A stretch of 12,940 nucleotides of DNA from Chloroflexota bacterium (GTDB lineage Bacteria; Chloroflexota; Anaerolineae; Caldilineales; Caldilineaceae), in contig QEUW01000214.1 in assembly GCA_003577005.1 (NCBI GenBank), forward strand, positions 1-12,940. Reading direction: 5' to 3'. The notes beneath the pieces are model-generated. The model was given only the letters and a program-made list of their open reading frames with translations. It was not told the DNA's origin and searched no databases. Numbering within the stretch: position 1 is the first letter of the stretch; every line of letters starts with the position of its first letter. The translations under genes and the position numbers were made by a program. This document shows, one piece after another, positions 1 to 6,484 of the stretch.

Positions 1-86
1 GCGCTGCGACGGACACAAACATCGAACTGGCGTCGATCAAGGCGGTGCTCTATGCACTCAATCGCGCCATCCAGGTGCATCGGTAG
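1..86 (+). CDS. C-terminal end of a 2-isopropylmalate synthase-like protein (partial)
   Basis: The window opens inside a reading frame that ends at the TAG at 84-86. The last 27 residues contain DTNIELASIKAVLYALNRAI, which resembles the closing helix of the LeuA allosteric dimer domain (family pattern roughly TDxxxASxKAyLxALNRl). LeuA condenses acetyl-CoA with 2-oxoisovalerate in leucine synthesis. Most wobble positions are G or C, as expected for coding DNA here. The terminator at 172-204 closes the transcript, so this is the last gene of its unit. Only the tail is visible, so a citramalate or homocitrate synthase relative carrying the same regulatory domain cannot be excluded. The family is inferred from motif memory alone. 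Confidence 0.65.
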   Translation, partial: AATDTNIELASIKAVLYALNRAIQVHR

Positions 87-171
87 CCCGACCATTGGGC
101 GGCGCTACTGGTGACGATTAGCGGACGGACTACAACCCGCTGCAACCTGGTAAACTTACTCATTCCTCCCC

Positions 172-204
172 AGAAGATCGCATAAGATGCGGTCTTCTTT
201 TTTT
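172..204 (+). terminator. Rho-independent terminator after the leuA-like gene
   Basis: A 12-bp stem (172-183 pairing with 187-198, with one G-U wobble) closes on a 3-base AAG loop and is followed directly by a run of six to seven T. It lies 86 bases after the stop at 84-86 and before the hydrolase leader, so it separates the two transcription units. Confidence 0.9.
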
Positions 205-357
205 GTATAAACACCCATCCACTCTGTGCATTCACCCCGATCCGCTACAGCCACGACCGGTCTACAATTCTATGGCCTGGTTCTGACCCTGTTGTTGGCT
301 CATCAACTATTGTCCGATGCCGTTCAAAAGAGTGTCACAGTTTTGGAGGAAAATCGT

Positions 358-1398
358 ATGAGAAAGTTATTCGCTGTTTTGCTGTTGTTCAGCTTGTTGC
401 TTACAGCGCTGCCGGGAACTGTCTTTGCCCAGACGCCGGGTATCCAGGTGGAACGCCTGGAATTTGCTGTGCGCCTGAATGACAACCAGACGCACACGAT
501 CGTTGGCTATCTCTACACCCGCCAGGGCAACCCTGACGAAACCGAACAGTGTGGCAAGCGCAGCCGCACTGTTCAGGTATTGTTGGCCGGTGCAACCTAC
601 AACCACCGCTACTGGGATGTGCCCACTATCAACGGTATCGACTATTCGTATGCCCGTACGATGGCGGCTCAGTGCTACTCGGTCCTGGCGCTGGACCGGT
701 TGGGCACCGGCGAGTCGAGCCGGCCCAGTGGCGACTTTATCAGCTTGGCCGTCGAAGCCGACGGCATTGCGCAGATCCTGGCCTCGTTGCGCACCAACCA
801 GAACCCCACACAGCGCCGTTTCAAGCGCATCGTGCTGGTCGGTCACTCCTTTGGCACTCTGCTCTCGGTCTACACCCTGGGCGAATATGGCAACGTGGCC
901 GATGCGCTCGTCGCCACCGGCTGGGTCCATGTGCCGGGCACCGTGCCGCTGACGCCGGAGTATGTCCAGAGTCTGCTCCAGATGGAGCATATCCAGGTCG
1001 CGCCCGACGTGCGCAACATCCTCTTCTACTATCCGGGTTCAGCCGACCCGGCGGTGATCGACTATGACAATGCCAACATCAACGATACGCTGCCGCGCGC
1101 CTTCTTCCTCGACGGCATCAACGTCTTCACCGCCCGCGCTCTGGGCGATGTAGCGCTGACGAAGACCCTAACGAGGGTCGATCAGGTCAGCGTGCCGGTC
1201 TTCGTGCAGTTGGGCGACAACGACATCCTCTTTCCGTCGGCTATTGCCGGCGCCGAGGCGAGCTTCTACAGCAGCGCCCCCTCGGTGACCGTGGACAACC
1301 TGACCAACATCGGCCACGGTTTCAACCTGCACACCAATCACGCCGAGGGCTGGCAGCACATCGAGGCGTGGATCGCCAACAACGTCGTCAATAACTGA
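358..1398 (+). CDS. Secreted alpha/beta hydrolase
   Basis: This is a 346-residue protein. The ATG at 358 is chosen because GGAGGA (345-350) lies 7 bases upstream and the first 24 residues form a clean signal peptide (MRK, a leucine-rich core, then VFA before Q25). An in-frame upstream start at 226 would bury this signal peptide. The mature chain has an alpha/beta-hydrolase layout: strand VQVLLAGATYNHRYW, which probably includes the oxyanion region; the nucleophile elbow GHSFG with Ser164; an acid candidate in LGDND (Asp287 or Asp289); and His320 in GHGF. Those residues make a plausible Ser-Asp-His triad. It is probably an exported esterase, lipase or peptidase-like hydrolase, and the substrate cannot be read. 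TACAAT at 263-268 is a possible -10 box without a good -35. The gene stands alone between two terminators. Confidence 0.88.
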   Translation: MRKLFAVLLLFSLLLTALPGTVFAQTPGIQVERLEFAVRLNDNQTHTIVGYLYTRQGNPDETEQCGKRSRTVQVLLAGATYNHRYWDVPTINGIDYSYARTMAAQCYSVLALDRLGTGESSRPSGDFISLAVEADGIAQILASLRTNQNPTQRRFKRIVLVGHSFGTLLSVYTLGEYGNVADALVATGWVHVPGTVPLTPEYVQSLLQMEHIQVAPDVRNILFYYPGSADPAVIDYDNANINDTLPRAFFLDGINVFTARALGDVALTKTLTRVDQVSVPVFVQLGDNDILFPSAIAGAEASFYSSAPSVTVDNLTNIGHGFNLHTNHAEGWQHIEAWIANNVVNN

Positions 1399-1409
1399 AA
1401 TGACTATCT

Positions 1410-1440
1410 GGTGCATTGCACTCGCAGAGTGCGATGCACC
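1410..1440 (+). repeat. REP-like palindrome, copy 1
   Basis: A 31-base palindrome begins 11 bases after the hydrolase stop. Its 14-base arms (1410-1423 and 1427-1440) pair completely with one G-T wobble around a 3-base GCA centre. The core is GCACTCGCAGAGTGC. A second copy in the opposite orientation lies at 1467-1497. This resembles paired REP/BIME elements of bacterial intergenic DNA. It may also act as a 3' mRNA hairpin. Confidence 0.75.
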
Positions 1441-1466
1441 TCAGGATTGCTCGGCCCGGCGCCACA

Positions 1467-1497
1467 GGTGTATCGCACTCTGCGAGTGCAACGTACC
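1467..1497 (-). repeat. REP-like palindrome, copy 2 (inverted)
   Basis: This copy matches the reverse complement of 1410-1440 at 28 of 31 bases. The central GCACTCTGCGAGTGC core is intact, and the outer arms have drifted so that the hairpin itself is less perfect than in copy 1. The two copies are separated by 26 bases, giving a head-to-head pair like a BIME. Confidence 0.7.
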
Positions 1498-1504
1498 GAG
1501 CTTT

Positions 1505-1540
1505 ACAAGACCGTACTGCAATGCGGTCTTGTTGTTGGTT
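1505..1540 (+). terminator. Probable terminator downstream of the hydrolase
   Basis: An 11-bp stem (1505-1515 with 1522-1532, one G-U) closes on a 6-base loop and is followed by a T-rich but G-interrupted tail. The right arm shares ATGCGGTCTT with the terminator at 172-204, so this genome may reuse one terminator sequence. The weak U tract lowers confidence. Confidence 0.6.
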
Positions 1541-1555
1541 GAACGGAGGATAACC

Positions 1556-1900
1556 GTGAATACATTTCACGACACTCTACAAACAAACCATACCCACGCC
1601 ATCGTCATCGGCGGAGGGATTGCCGGCCTGTTAGCCACACGGGTACTGAGCGACTTTTTCACCCGTGTCACGGTGATCGAGCGCGACCCGCAGATTGACA
1701 TGCCGGCCCCGTGCAGGGGTACGCCGCAGAGCCACCAGTTCCATCTGCTGTTGACAAAGGGGCGCGAGATCATCGACGGCTATTTTCCCGGCATCGTCGA
1801 GGCGATGGTGGCCGGCGCCATATTACAGGATATGGCTGAAACCGGCGTTTGGCATTACTTTGGCAGCTACAAGAAAGCGAGAGGAGGATTCCATGCATAA
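1556..1900 (+). pseudogene. N-terminal fragment of an FAD-dependent monooxygenase
   Basis: This 114-residue frame starts at GTG 1556, with GGAGGA (1545-1550) 5 bases upstream. It opens with a Rossmann dinucleotide-binding motif, IVIGGGIAGLLATRVL (residues 16-31), then the FAD-ribose acidic residue region VIERD (40-44) and a PQSHQFHLLL segment typical of PheA/TfdB-like or geranylgeranyl-reductase-like flavoprotein monooxygenases. Those proteins usually run to about 400-500 residues. Here the match stops near residue 105, and the frame runs straight into the ribosome-binding site and first codons of the next gene, overlapping it by 8 bases (1893-1900). The substrate and catalytic regions are gone, so it cannot be a working monooxygenase. 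I infer a deletion with its downstream edge just before 1880. The strong ribosome-binding site suggests it may still be translated and coupled to the next gene. Confidence 0.8.
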
Positions 1901-3407
1901 CTGGATACTTGCCAGATTCATTGTTCGCCTCTCTTATATGCTTGTCGTACTGATTCTCTGCGGCTCTGTCCTCCCTGCCCAGGCCCAAGAGCCAGAAAAC
2001 GCAGACGGGGAACAGGAACCCCAGCCGGCGGTCTACTTGCCCGTAGTTACGGGCCCTACAGCGGGCGTACCGGCAGCCGACGCCCGCAACAGTGACTTCA
2101 TGCTCCAACACCTGTTGCCACAGCAGCCGAAACTGTTTTCTAGCACCATCGGACCGGCGCGCACGGCGATTGCGTCCAGTGCTGACATGAACCGACCGCT
2201 GGCGGCGGGTCTTTACCGTCTGAGCGGTTTTGACCCTGATTTGTCCTTGAACGATCTAGAGCCGCTCCGGCAGATTATCGGCCAAGCTGACTTCGTTGGC
2301 TTGGGTGAACCAGTCCACACCACCGGCGGCGCCTACCAGATGAAACACCGCATCTTCCGCTTCCTGGTGGAGCGGATGGGCTTTCGGGTATTGGGGTTTG
2401 AGAGTCCGTACCTCTGGGTGGAACGGCTGGATCACTATGTGCAGACCTGCCAAGGGTCGCCCGCAGACGCCCTTCGCGGCAATCTTTTCAGTGTTTTTAA
2501 TAGCACCGAGGTTGCCGACCTGGTGCAGTGGATGTGTGAGTGGAACCAGGCTCATCCCCATGATCGCGTTTATGTCTATGGCTTTGACATCCAGAGCATG
2601 GGGCGGGAGAGCGCTGAGGCGCTCATCACCTTCTTGACGCGCCTCGGTTTTTCTGCTGACGACCCACGTATCACTGGCATCCGGCTCTGCGATGGCGTCG
2701 TCGACACCTCCTGGCGGGCCCTACCCTTCCCTCAAGAGCGGTATCTCCAATGCCAGGACACGCTCGATGATGTGGCGCTCTACCTCAGCCAGCATGAACT
2801 ATCGATTCGCAGCCAGGCTTCGGCTGAGGAGTTGGGATGGGCACGCGTGCATTTGTATAGCGAAAGGGCCTGGCAGGAACAGATCTTCCGCTGGAACGAT
2901 TTTGAGCTCAGTTTCGTCGCCCGCGACCTTGGCATGGCCTACCTGGCGCGGGCGATCCGCGACGTGCGTTTCCCTGGTGCGCGCGTGGCGCTCTGGGCGC
3001 ATGATGGCCACGTCGCCCGCAACGGCGCCAATTTTCTGTTCTATAGTGGCTTGGGCCGCTCACCCGCCATGGGTGATTTCTTAAAACTAGACCTTGGCGC
3101 CGACTATGTCACTATCGGCATCACCGGGCTCCAGGTTCACGTCGACTGGCCGGCGGTTGGTCTCTGTGGTCCGTTGGACTTGCGGGGGAAAAATGCAATT
3201 GAGGATGCGTTTGCCAGTACAGGCGAGCCCTATCTCTTGTTGGATCTGGCATCCCGTGGTAACGGGCGCGAGACTTTCCTTGATCCCTATGCTTTGTACT
3301 CGATCATTGAAAGCCGGCCCATCGTCCCCAAGACGACATTCGACGCCCTCATCTACATCGAGAACTCACCTGCCATGCAGCCATTGCGCTGGCCGCCGTG
3401 CCAGTAA
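1893..3407 (+). CDS. Secreted erythromycin-esterase-family protein
   Basis: This is a 504-residue protein. The ATG at 1893 is chosen because GAGGAGG (1881-1887) is well spaced and a signal peptide begins there (hydrophobic 13-27, then LPAQA before Q32). Residues 32-110 are a low-complexity, Pro/Ala-rich linker. The Ere domain follows: GLGEPVH (136-142), a KHRIFRFLVE helix, FES (169-171), YGFDIQS, and LWAHDGHVAR (367-376). Glu139, His142, Glu170, His370 and His373 sit at spacings that fit the active-site set I remember for EreB (Glu43, His46, Glu74, His285, His288). The known family opens macrolide lactones by hydrolysis, but most chromosomal relatives have no proven substrate, so macrolide resistance is not claimed. 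The export signal differs from the cytoplasmic EreA/EreB. The start overlaps the truncated monooxygenase frame by 8 bases. Confidence 0.88.
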   Translation: MHNWILARFIVRLSYMLVVLILCGSVLPAQAQEPENADGEQEPQPAVYLPVVTGPTAGVPAADARNSDFMLQHLLPQQPKLFSSTIGPARTAIASSADMNRPLAAGLYRLSGFDPDLSLNDLEPLRQIIGQADFVGLGEPVHTTGGAYQMKHRIFRFLVERMGFRVLGFESPYLWVERLDHYVQTCQGSPADALRGNLFSVFNSTEVADLVQWMCEWNQAHPHDRVYVYGFDIQSMGRESAEALITFLTRLGFSADDPRITGIRLCDGVVDTSWRALPFPQERYLQCQDTLDDVALYLSQHELSIRSQASAEELGWARVHLYSERAWQEQIFRWNDFELSFVARDLGMAYLARAIRDVRFPGARVALWAHDGHVARNGANFLFYSGLGRSPAMGDFLKLDLGADYVTIGITGLQVHVDWPAVGLCGPLDLRGKNAIEDAFASTGEPYLLLDLASRGNGRETFLDPYALYSIIESRPIVPKTTFDALIYIENSPAMQPLRWPPCQ

Positions 3408-3474
3408 TGCGAATACGGAATGCGGAATACCAGGTGCAAGTTACGCATCACGAATTCCGCATTCCGCATTTCAT
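3408..3474. repeat. Heptad inverted array A (CGGAATR / YATTCCG)
   Basis: The array fills the whole gap between two convergent stop codons (3405-3407 plus, 3474-3476 minus). From 3409 the left half steps in 7-base units of the form CGGAATR. After an irregular 11-base centre the right half steps in 7-base units of the complement, including two ATTCCGC in tandem at 3454-3467. The arms 3416-3428 and 3454-3466 are perfectly complementary over 13 bases. A transcript from either side would form this hairpin, so it could serve as a bidirectional 3' end, though no T run follows. Confidence 0.75.
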
Positions 3475-5213
3475 TAGCGCAGGCGAATCTGCTGCCCGAT
3501 CTGCAAGATCGAGTTTTCCTGCAATCCGTTCAATTCGAGCAACTGGCGCCAGTCGAGGCCATAGCGGGCCGCGATTGAGATTAGGGTGTCACCACTGGCG
3601 ACGACATGGACCGCCGGCGAACCGGCCGACGCAGCTGTGGCCGGTGTGGTCGCTGTAACGGGAGTAGTGGCGGTGGCCGTGACGACAACACTTGTGGTGG
3701 CAGTTGTAGCAGCCGGAACGTTGGTAGCCGTGGTTGTCGTTGTAGCGCTGCTCGCCGCCTGACCTGGGATGGTAAGCACCTGACCAACCTGTATGAAATC
3801 TGCCTGGGTGAGTCCATTGGCGGCGGCGAGTGCCTGCCAGGTAACGTTGTGTTGCGCGGCGATGGTCGAGAGCGTGTCTCCCGCTTGGACCGTGTAGCGA
3901 CCAGCAGCGTTGGCCGTGGCCGTGGCAGGCGCGGCGGTAATTGGTACAGGCGTAGTCGTTGTGGTGGTTGCGCTCACATTGGCGACCGGTTGGGCTGCCG
4001 TAGTGGCTGTATTTGCTGCCGAAGCCGCGGCTGCCTGCACACCCGGTAGCCGGATCACCTGGCCGACCTCGATGATCGACGGGTTCGCCAGTTGGTTCAC
4101 CTCGGCGACCTGGCGCCAGTCAAGCCCATAGCGGGCCGCGATAAGAGACAAGGTGTCACCGGCCTGGACGGTATAATCAAGACCGGTAGCCGGCAGAGTC
4201 GCCGTGGTGTTGGCCGCTGGCGCAGCAGCCGTTGTGGTCACGCCGGCCGGAGCTGTGGTTACTGCCGCGGCTGGCGGTGGTGGAACCGGGACATCGGGCG
4301 CGGTTACGCAAGAGCCGCTCCCCGAGTCGGTGAAGCTCTGGCCGTCGATAGGGATAAATTCCCAATCATAGCTGCCCGGGTGCAGCGTCATCTTGAGGAC
4401 ACCAAAAGTTTCGCTGTTGCGTACCTCGCTGTTAGGTTGGATGAACCTGAAGTCGTGAAGCGGAGCCCCTCCGGTTCCAACCACGAATTGGCGAATCCCT
4501 CGCTCGTGTTCGAGCTGACCGCTAGGATTCTGGGGGGCAAAGCGCTCGTAGTTGTGTTCGTGGGCAACGAGTACGACATCGGCGCCATAGTCGTAGAGCG
4601 CCCGGAAGAGATCGATGTTTGCTCCAAATGTGCCGCTGGAAGTAAAGGTAGGGCGGTGCCAGTAGGCCAGGGTACACCGTGTCGGATTGGCGGCCAGTTC
4701 GGCGCGCAGCCACTGCTCTTGCTCCGAGCCAGCCTGATTGGGCACCTCGCTGTTGAGCGCAAACAGCAGCCACTCACCCAGTCTGTACGAATAATATCCC
4801 TTACAATCAGTCGTGCAGCCGGGTTCGAGCGGTGTCGCGACATCGCCAAAGTAGGTAAAATAGCCGGTGGCGTTGCCTGCACCATATTCGTGATTGCCCG
4901 GAGCCGGACGCGTTCGCTCCTTAAAGCGCCCCCAGGTGGGGCCGTAACAGGCGTTGAACTCGTTGAGCGAACCTACCTCGTAGGCCAGATCGCCAAGCGG
5001 AAGCACGGTGCCCCCGATGGTTTCGACCAGGTAGGCCGTATAATGAGCTTCCTCATTGTAACAGTTGGCGATATCCCCTGCAGCCACAATGACAACAGAG
5101 TCTGTAGCCTGCAAGATAGGCCGGGCGACCAGCGCGCGTGGAGCGGCCACTATCGGTAGCGCAAGGGCCACAGTAACTAAAACTCGAGCGATGTGACGGA
5201 TCCACTGATGCAT
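3474..5213 (-). CDS. Secreted purple-acid-phosphatase-like phosphoesterase with three LysM repeats
   Basis: This is a 579-residue protein. The ATG at 5213 is preceded by AGGAGG at 8 bases and opens a signal peptide (hydrophobic 11-24); the frame continues upstream to 5399 but without signal-like sequence. Residues 40-295 are a calcineurin-like metallophosphoesterase of the purple acid phosphatase type, with motifs in order: AAGD (Asp47), GDLAY (Asp75), GNHEY (Asn107, His108), WHRP (His186) and AHEHNYER (His218, His220). A Pro-rich hinge leads to three LysM domains (about 347-391, 440-484, 536-579), each with the (V)xxGDTLxxIA signature, joined by Ala/Thr/Val-rich linkers of about 45-50 residues. 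LysM binds N-acetylglucosamine polymers, so the enzyme is probably held on peptidoglycan or another glycan outside the cell, where it could release phosphate. Its substrate is unknown. It is transcribed alone. Confidence 0.92.
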   Translation of the reverse strand: MHQWIRHIARVLVTVALALPIVAAPRALVARPILQATDSVVIVAAGDIANCYNEEAHYTAYLVETIGGTVLPLGDLAYEVGSLNEFNACYGPTWGRFKERTRPAPGNHEYGAGNATGYFTYFGDVATPLEPGCTTDCKGYYSYRLGEWLLFALNSEVPNQAGSEQEQWLRAELAANPTRCTLAYWHRPTFTSSGTFGANIDLFRALYDYGADVVLVAHEHNYERFAPQNPSGQLEHERGIRQFVVGTGGAPLHDFRFIQPNSEVRNSETFGVLKMTLHPGSYDWEFIPIDGQSFTDSGSGSCVTAPDVPVPPPPAAAVTTAPAGVTTTAAAPAANTTATLPATGLDYTVQAGDTLSLIAARYGLDWRQVAEVNQLANPSIIEVGQVIRLPGVQAAAASAANTATTAAQPVANVSATTTTTTPVPITAAPATATANAAGRYTVQAGDTLSTIAAQHNVTWQALAAANGLTQADFIQVGQVLTIPGQAASSATTTTTATNVPAATTATTSVVVTATATTPVTATTPATAASAGSPAVHVVASGDTLISIAARYGLDWRQLLELNGLQENSILQIGQQIRLR

Positions 5214-5256
5214 AGCCGCCTCCTGTAGGTAATGGAATGACCGTTGGCTGCTGTTG

Positions 5257-5285
5257 ATTATACCATAATAACGTTTCTTTGTCTG
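5257..5285 (-). promoter_or_regulatory. Extended -10 promoter for the LysM phosphoesterase
   Basis: Read on the minus strand, CAGACA (5285-5280) is followed after 17 bases by a perfect TATAAT (5262-5257), and TGG sits directly before it as an extended -10. Transcription would start near 5250, giving a leader of about 37 bases that contains the AGGAGG site for the ATG at 5213. Confidence 0.7.
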
Positions 5286-5303
5286 TTTTGTTTTCAATAT
5301 CCT

Positions 5304-5333
5304 TTGACGGGGAGCACCCTTGTGCTGTAAACT
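5304..5333 (+). promoter_or_regulatory. Possible promoter for the molybdenum hydroxylase genes
   Basis: TTGACG (5304-5309) and TAAACT (5328-5333) are 18 bases apart, and the predicted leader to the TTG start at 5457 is about 115 bases. The spacer contains the inverted repeat AGCAC-CCTT-GTGCT (5313-5326), a possible operator or small hairpin. The -10 box is only a 4/6 match. Confidence 0.4.
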
Positions 5334-5456
5334 ATTAGTCAATCGGGTACACGGCTTATTGTTGGCGTCAATGAGCCGCATCTTACACCCAATAACCATT
5401 CCAAAGACTTCCAGGCCCCAAATTTTTCGGCCCTAGTCCCCAAAGGAGGCACTCCC

Positions 5457-6332
5457 TTGCAAGCAATTGAGTATGCTTCGCCCCAAAGCGTCGATGAAGT
5501 TGTCGCACTGTTGCAACAGAAGGGCGACATGGCGCGCGTGATGTGTGGCGGAACGGACCTACTCGTGGCGCTGCGTGAAGGCCGGCGGCGCGCCGAACTG
5601 ATTGTCGATGTCAAACGGCTGCCCGAAACGACCGAATTGACCTACGATCCGCAACAGGGGTTGACTTTGGGCGCGGCAGTGCCCTGTTATCGCATGTACG
5701 ACAACAAACAGGTTGCCGCAGCCTACCCTGGTTTGATGGACGCCGCCACCCTCATCGGCGGGGTACAGATCCAGGGGCGCGCCAGTTTTGGCGGCAACCT
5801 CTGCAATGCTTCACCCGCGGCGGATTCGATCCCCGCGCTGATCGCCCACGCGGCCATCTGTACCATCGCCGGCCCCAATGGGCGGCGCACTGTGCCGGTG
5901 GAGGAATTTTGCGTGGCGCCGGGGCGCACCGTTCTCCAGCCCGGCGAATTTCTGGTCTCCATGTTCATCGCGGCGCCCAAGCCTGGTTTTGGCGCCGGTT
6001 ATCTGCGGTTTACCCCCCGCAATGAGATGGATATCGCCGTGGTAGGCGCCGGGGCCGCAGTCCAACTGGATGAGAGCCGCACCCGCTTTGTCTCGGCACG
6101 GATTGCCTTGGGTGCAGTGGCGCCAAAGCCCCTTTTTGTGCCGGTGGCAGGTGAGGCACTGGCCGGCCAGCCGGTCAACGCCGAATCGATCGCCAGAGCC
6201 GCACAGATCGCTCAGGAGGCCGCGCAACCCATTACCGATATGCGTGGCACGGCGGAATACCGCAAACACATGTCCGGCGTTCTCACCCGTCGTGCGCTGG
6301 AACGGGCCATCGAACGCGCCAAGAGTAGCTAG
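5457..6332 (+). CDS. FAD-binding (medium) subunit of a xanthine/CO dehydrogenase-family enzyme
   Basis: This is a 291-residue protein, close to the usual 280-300 for CoxM/XdhB/CutM subunits. The start is TTG at 5457, with AGGAGG (5444-5449) 7 bases upstream; no in-frame ATG fits the N-terminal pattern (IEYASPQSVDEVVALL) as well. Two family FAD sites are present: CGGTDLL (30-36) and GRASFGGNLCNASPAADS (107-124). The family consensus in the second is QIRNRGTIGGN, so the QIQGRASFGGN here is a mild variant. The C-terminal CO_deh_flav_C region ends with ITDMRGTAEYRKHM. In the holoenzyme this subunit passes electrons from the molybdenum subunit and Fe-S centres through FAD to an acceptor. The next gene is the Fe-S subunit, 152 bases on. 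The actual substrate (CO, xanthine, nicotinate, aldehyde or other) cannot be told without the large subunit. Confidence 0.92.
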   Translation: MQAIEYASPQSVDEVVALLQQKGDMARVMCGGTDLLVALREGRRRAELIVDVKRLPETTELTYDPQQGLTLGAAVPCYRMYDNKQVAAAYPGLMDAATLIGGVQIQGRASFGGNLCNASPAADSIPALIAHAAICTIAGPNGRRTVPVEEFCVAPGRTVLQPGEFLVSMFIAAPKPGFGAGYLRFTPRNEMDIAVVGAGAAVQLDESRTRFVSARIALGAVAPKPLFVPVAGEALAGQPVNAESIARAAQIAQEAAQPITDMRGTAEYRKHMSGVLTRRALERAIERAKSS

Positions 6333-6339
6333 GCTGATT

Positions 6340-6417
6340 TAGGTCTGGCGAGACAGAGGAGACAGGAACAGGAATGCCCCCTGTTTACCAGGTTACTTGT
6401 CTACCACGCTACCTGTA
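6340..6417. repeat. Degenerate intergenic repeat (GAGACAG-like, then TACC octads)
   Basis: The left part is built of GAGACAG/ACAGGA-like words. The right part shows four units of 8 bases each beginning TAC (6386, 6394, 6402 and 6410), for example TACCAGGT and TACCTGTA. Short complementarity exists between ACAGG on the left and CCTGT on the right. It resembles the heptad arrays elsewhere in the window but its period is 8 and its order is poorer. Confidence 0.4.
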
Positions 6418-6425
6418 AAAGCTTT

Positions 6426-6464
6426 GTTGTGTATGCCGTAGCGCTTTTGTCCACCATACGCAAC
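6426..6464 (+). other. Hairpin in the leader of the Fe-S subunit gene
   Basis: A 10-bp stem (6426-6435 with 6455-6464, one G-U) with a 19-base loop ends 7 bases before the GGAGA ribosome-binding site at 6472-6476. It could influence translation of the second gene or mark processing between the two subunit genes. Chance occurrence is possible. Confidence 0.35.
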
Positions 6465-6484
6465 ACAAAATGGAGAATTTCTAC

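Noticed and set aside
226..357. In-frame N-terminal extension of the alpha/beta hydrolase
   Set aside because: The ATG at 358 has a strong GGAGGA site and starts a proper signal peptide; the extension would place 44 residues before it and has no ribosome-binding site.
1400..1555. Upstream extension of the monooxygenase frame with repeated CIAL-ECD/CECN words
   Set aside because: The repeated words are translations of the two REP-like palindromes and a terminator stem. The GTG at 1556 with GGAGGA is the real start.
4092..5159. Long plus-strand frame opposite the LysM phosphoesterase
   Set aside because: It mirrors a gene with clear catalytic and LysM motifs. Its product has no recognisable fold and is a by-product of high GC at third positions.
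5214..5399. Upstream extension of the LysM phosphoesterase
   Set aside because: It crosses the TATAAT promoter and would bury the signal peptide; AGGAGG lies before the ATG at 5213.
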